Source: JANQIO01 sp036351375 (GTDB lineage Bacteria; Pseudomonadota; Gammaproteobacteria; Pseudomonadales; Halieaceae). From it: DNA of 6,665 nt. Positions 6,133 to 6,665 of the stretch are shown one piece after another. The position numbers and the translations under genes are program-made. Location of the stretch: assembly GCA_036351375.1 (NCBI GenBank), contig JAZBOY010000178.1, forward strand, positions 1 through 6,665, written 5' to 3'. The notes beneath the pieces were generated by a model. The model was given only the letters and a program-made list of their open reading frames with translations, was not told the DNA's origin and made no database searches. The number at the start of each line of letters is the position of its first letter. Positions within the stretch are counted from its first letter, which is position 1.

Positions 6133-6665
6133 GCGCCGTTGCCGCCAGGCTGCTGGCGCTGCCGACCTGGGTGCAGGTACCTGCCGCCGCCGTGGCGGCG
6201 GGGTTGGCGCTGGGCCTGTTGTCGGGCCTGGTATTGCTGGGGGCCGGTGTCGACCGGCGCGACATCACCATGGAGGAACCCTGGACGGTGCGCAACGTCC
6301 CGTTCGATGAGTTGGCGGCGCTGTTGGCAGAGAGCCCGAACTGGGCCAGGGGTGCCGACCCGGAGCCCGAGCCCGAGGAGGAAGACACCGGACCACCGCC
6401 GATCGATCCCACACGACCGGGCGCCTTCAAGCATCTCGAATTGATCGCAATCCTGCGTGGGCCGGAGCCTGTAGCCGTATTCCGCCCGCAAAAAATGCCG
6501 GAAGCGATGCGGCAACTCGTGTTATCCTCGCCCGATAACACGGGGCTGCTGCGGGTTCTCGAAGGGGATGAGATCGTGCAGGGTTGGGTGGTGTCAGGCA
6601 TCACCGACACAATGCTCCTGATAGACCAGTTGGAGGGAGACGAGGTGCTGGAGTACCGGCTTTTC
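6129..6665 (+). CDS. gspC: GspC/XpsN-type T2SS inner-membrane protein with HR domain, 3' end outside window
   Basis: The frame is open from ATG 6129 to the window edge, giving 179 residues and no stop. Seen in order: a short N-terminus; one membrane helix at about 17-41 (VQVPAAAVAAGLALGLLSGL); PWTVRNVPFDELAALL at 51-66; an acidic proline-rich linker at about 76-98 (ADPEPEPEEEDTGPPP...); and a domain from about 102 (LELIAILRGPEPVAVFRP, then GDEIVQGWVVSGI and VLEYRLF). That domain matches the HR domain shared by GspC and PilP, which in GspC contacts the secretin GspD. A membrane anchor instead of a lipobox argues against PilP. By position it is the gene named xpsN/gspN in Xanthomonas-like clusters, where XpsN is regarded as the GspC counterpart. 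GAGGAG at 6115-6120 sits 8 bases before the ATG, and the ATGA overlap with gspM supports coupling. Whether a PDZ or coiled-coil tail follows cannot be seen. Confidence 0.78.
   Translation, partial: MSAVAARLLALPTWVQVPAAAVAAGLALGLLSGLVLLGAGVDRRDITMEEPWTVRNVPFDELAALLAESPNWARGADPEPEPEEEDTGPPPIDPTRPGAFKHLELIAILRGPEPVAVFRPQKMPEAMRQLVLSSPDNTGLLRVLEGDEIVQGWVVSGITDTMLLIDQLEGDEVLEYRLF
6518..6542 (+). repeat. Perfect 9-bp inverted repeat with 7-base loop inside the gspC-like gene
   Basis: CGTGTTATC (6518-6526) and GATAACACG (6534-6542) are exact reverse complements around the loop CTCGCCC. In RNA the stem can extend by a U-G and a C-G pair to 6516-6544. It encodes ordinary residues of the HR domain (around LVLSSPDNTG). 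No U-tract follows, so it is not an intrinsic terminator. It may be chance. Confidence 0.6.

Noticed and set aside
6518..6542. Inverted repeat as an intrinsic terminator
   Set aside because: No U-tract follows the stem, and it lies within an open coding frame that continues to the window edge.
1..6665. Type IV pilus (pil) locus instead of T2SS
   Set aside because: The GspG calcium-loop motif, the Glu5-lacking large GspK with its helix-hairpin-helix region, and the complete F-G-H-I-J-K-L-M order are specific to the T2SS.

Overview
The window is the interior of a single type II secretion system (T2SS, general secretory pathway) operon. All ten genes are on the + strand and in one transcriptional direction. 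The sequence is clearly GC-rich by eye, with many ATGA-type and longer overlaps between genes, which points to a proteobacterium, most likely a gammaproteobacterium. The gene order, E-F-G-H-I-J-K-L-M followed by a GspC/XpsN-like gene, is the order I know from the Xanthomonas xps cluster (xpsE to xpsN, then xpsD). It is not the Klebsiella/Vibrio order, where gspC comes first. I cannot name a genus from the sequence alone.

Layout. Positions 1-420 hold the C-terminal end of the assembly ATPase GspE, with its four-cysteine zinc motif. Positions 420-1610 encode the polytopic platform protein GspF. The only real intergenic gap follows (33 bases, 1611-1643). Next comes the pseudopilin block: major pseudopilin GspG (1644-2069) and minor pseudopilins GspH (2041-2460), GspI (2432-2884), GspJ (2868-3479) and GspK (3466-4530). 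All five have a short basic leader, a Gly/aromatic prepilin-peptidase cleavage site and a hydrophobic N-terminal helix. The inner-membrane assembly proteins GspL (4460-5527) and GspM (5524-6132) follow. Last is a gene open to the right edge (6129-6665). It encodes an inner-membrane anchor, an acidic proline-rich linker and a homology-region (HR) domain like GspC.

How they work together. In the T2SS, GspE hydrolyses ATP in the cytoplasm, docked on GspL, and drives GspF/L/M to polymerise GspG into a periplasmic pseudopilus tipped by the H-I-J-K complex. GspC connects the inner-membrane platform to the outer-membrane secretin GspD, through which folded exoproteins leave. GspD, the prepilin peptidase GspO, most of GspE and the operon promoter are not in this window. 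gspD is the natural expectation immediately downstream.

Nothing here looks like a novel system. The main curiosities are the dense gene overlaps (including a 71-base gspK/gspL overlap), start codons buried inside upstream genes, CxxC or paired cysteines in GspK and GspH, the distal position of the gspC-like gene with its acidic linker, and a perfect inverted repeat inside that gene. No RNA genes, mobile elements, CRISPR arrays or terminators were found, and no stretch over 300 bases lacks a gene.
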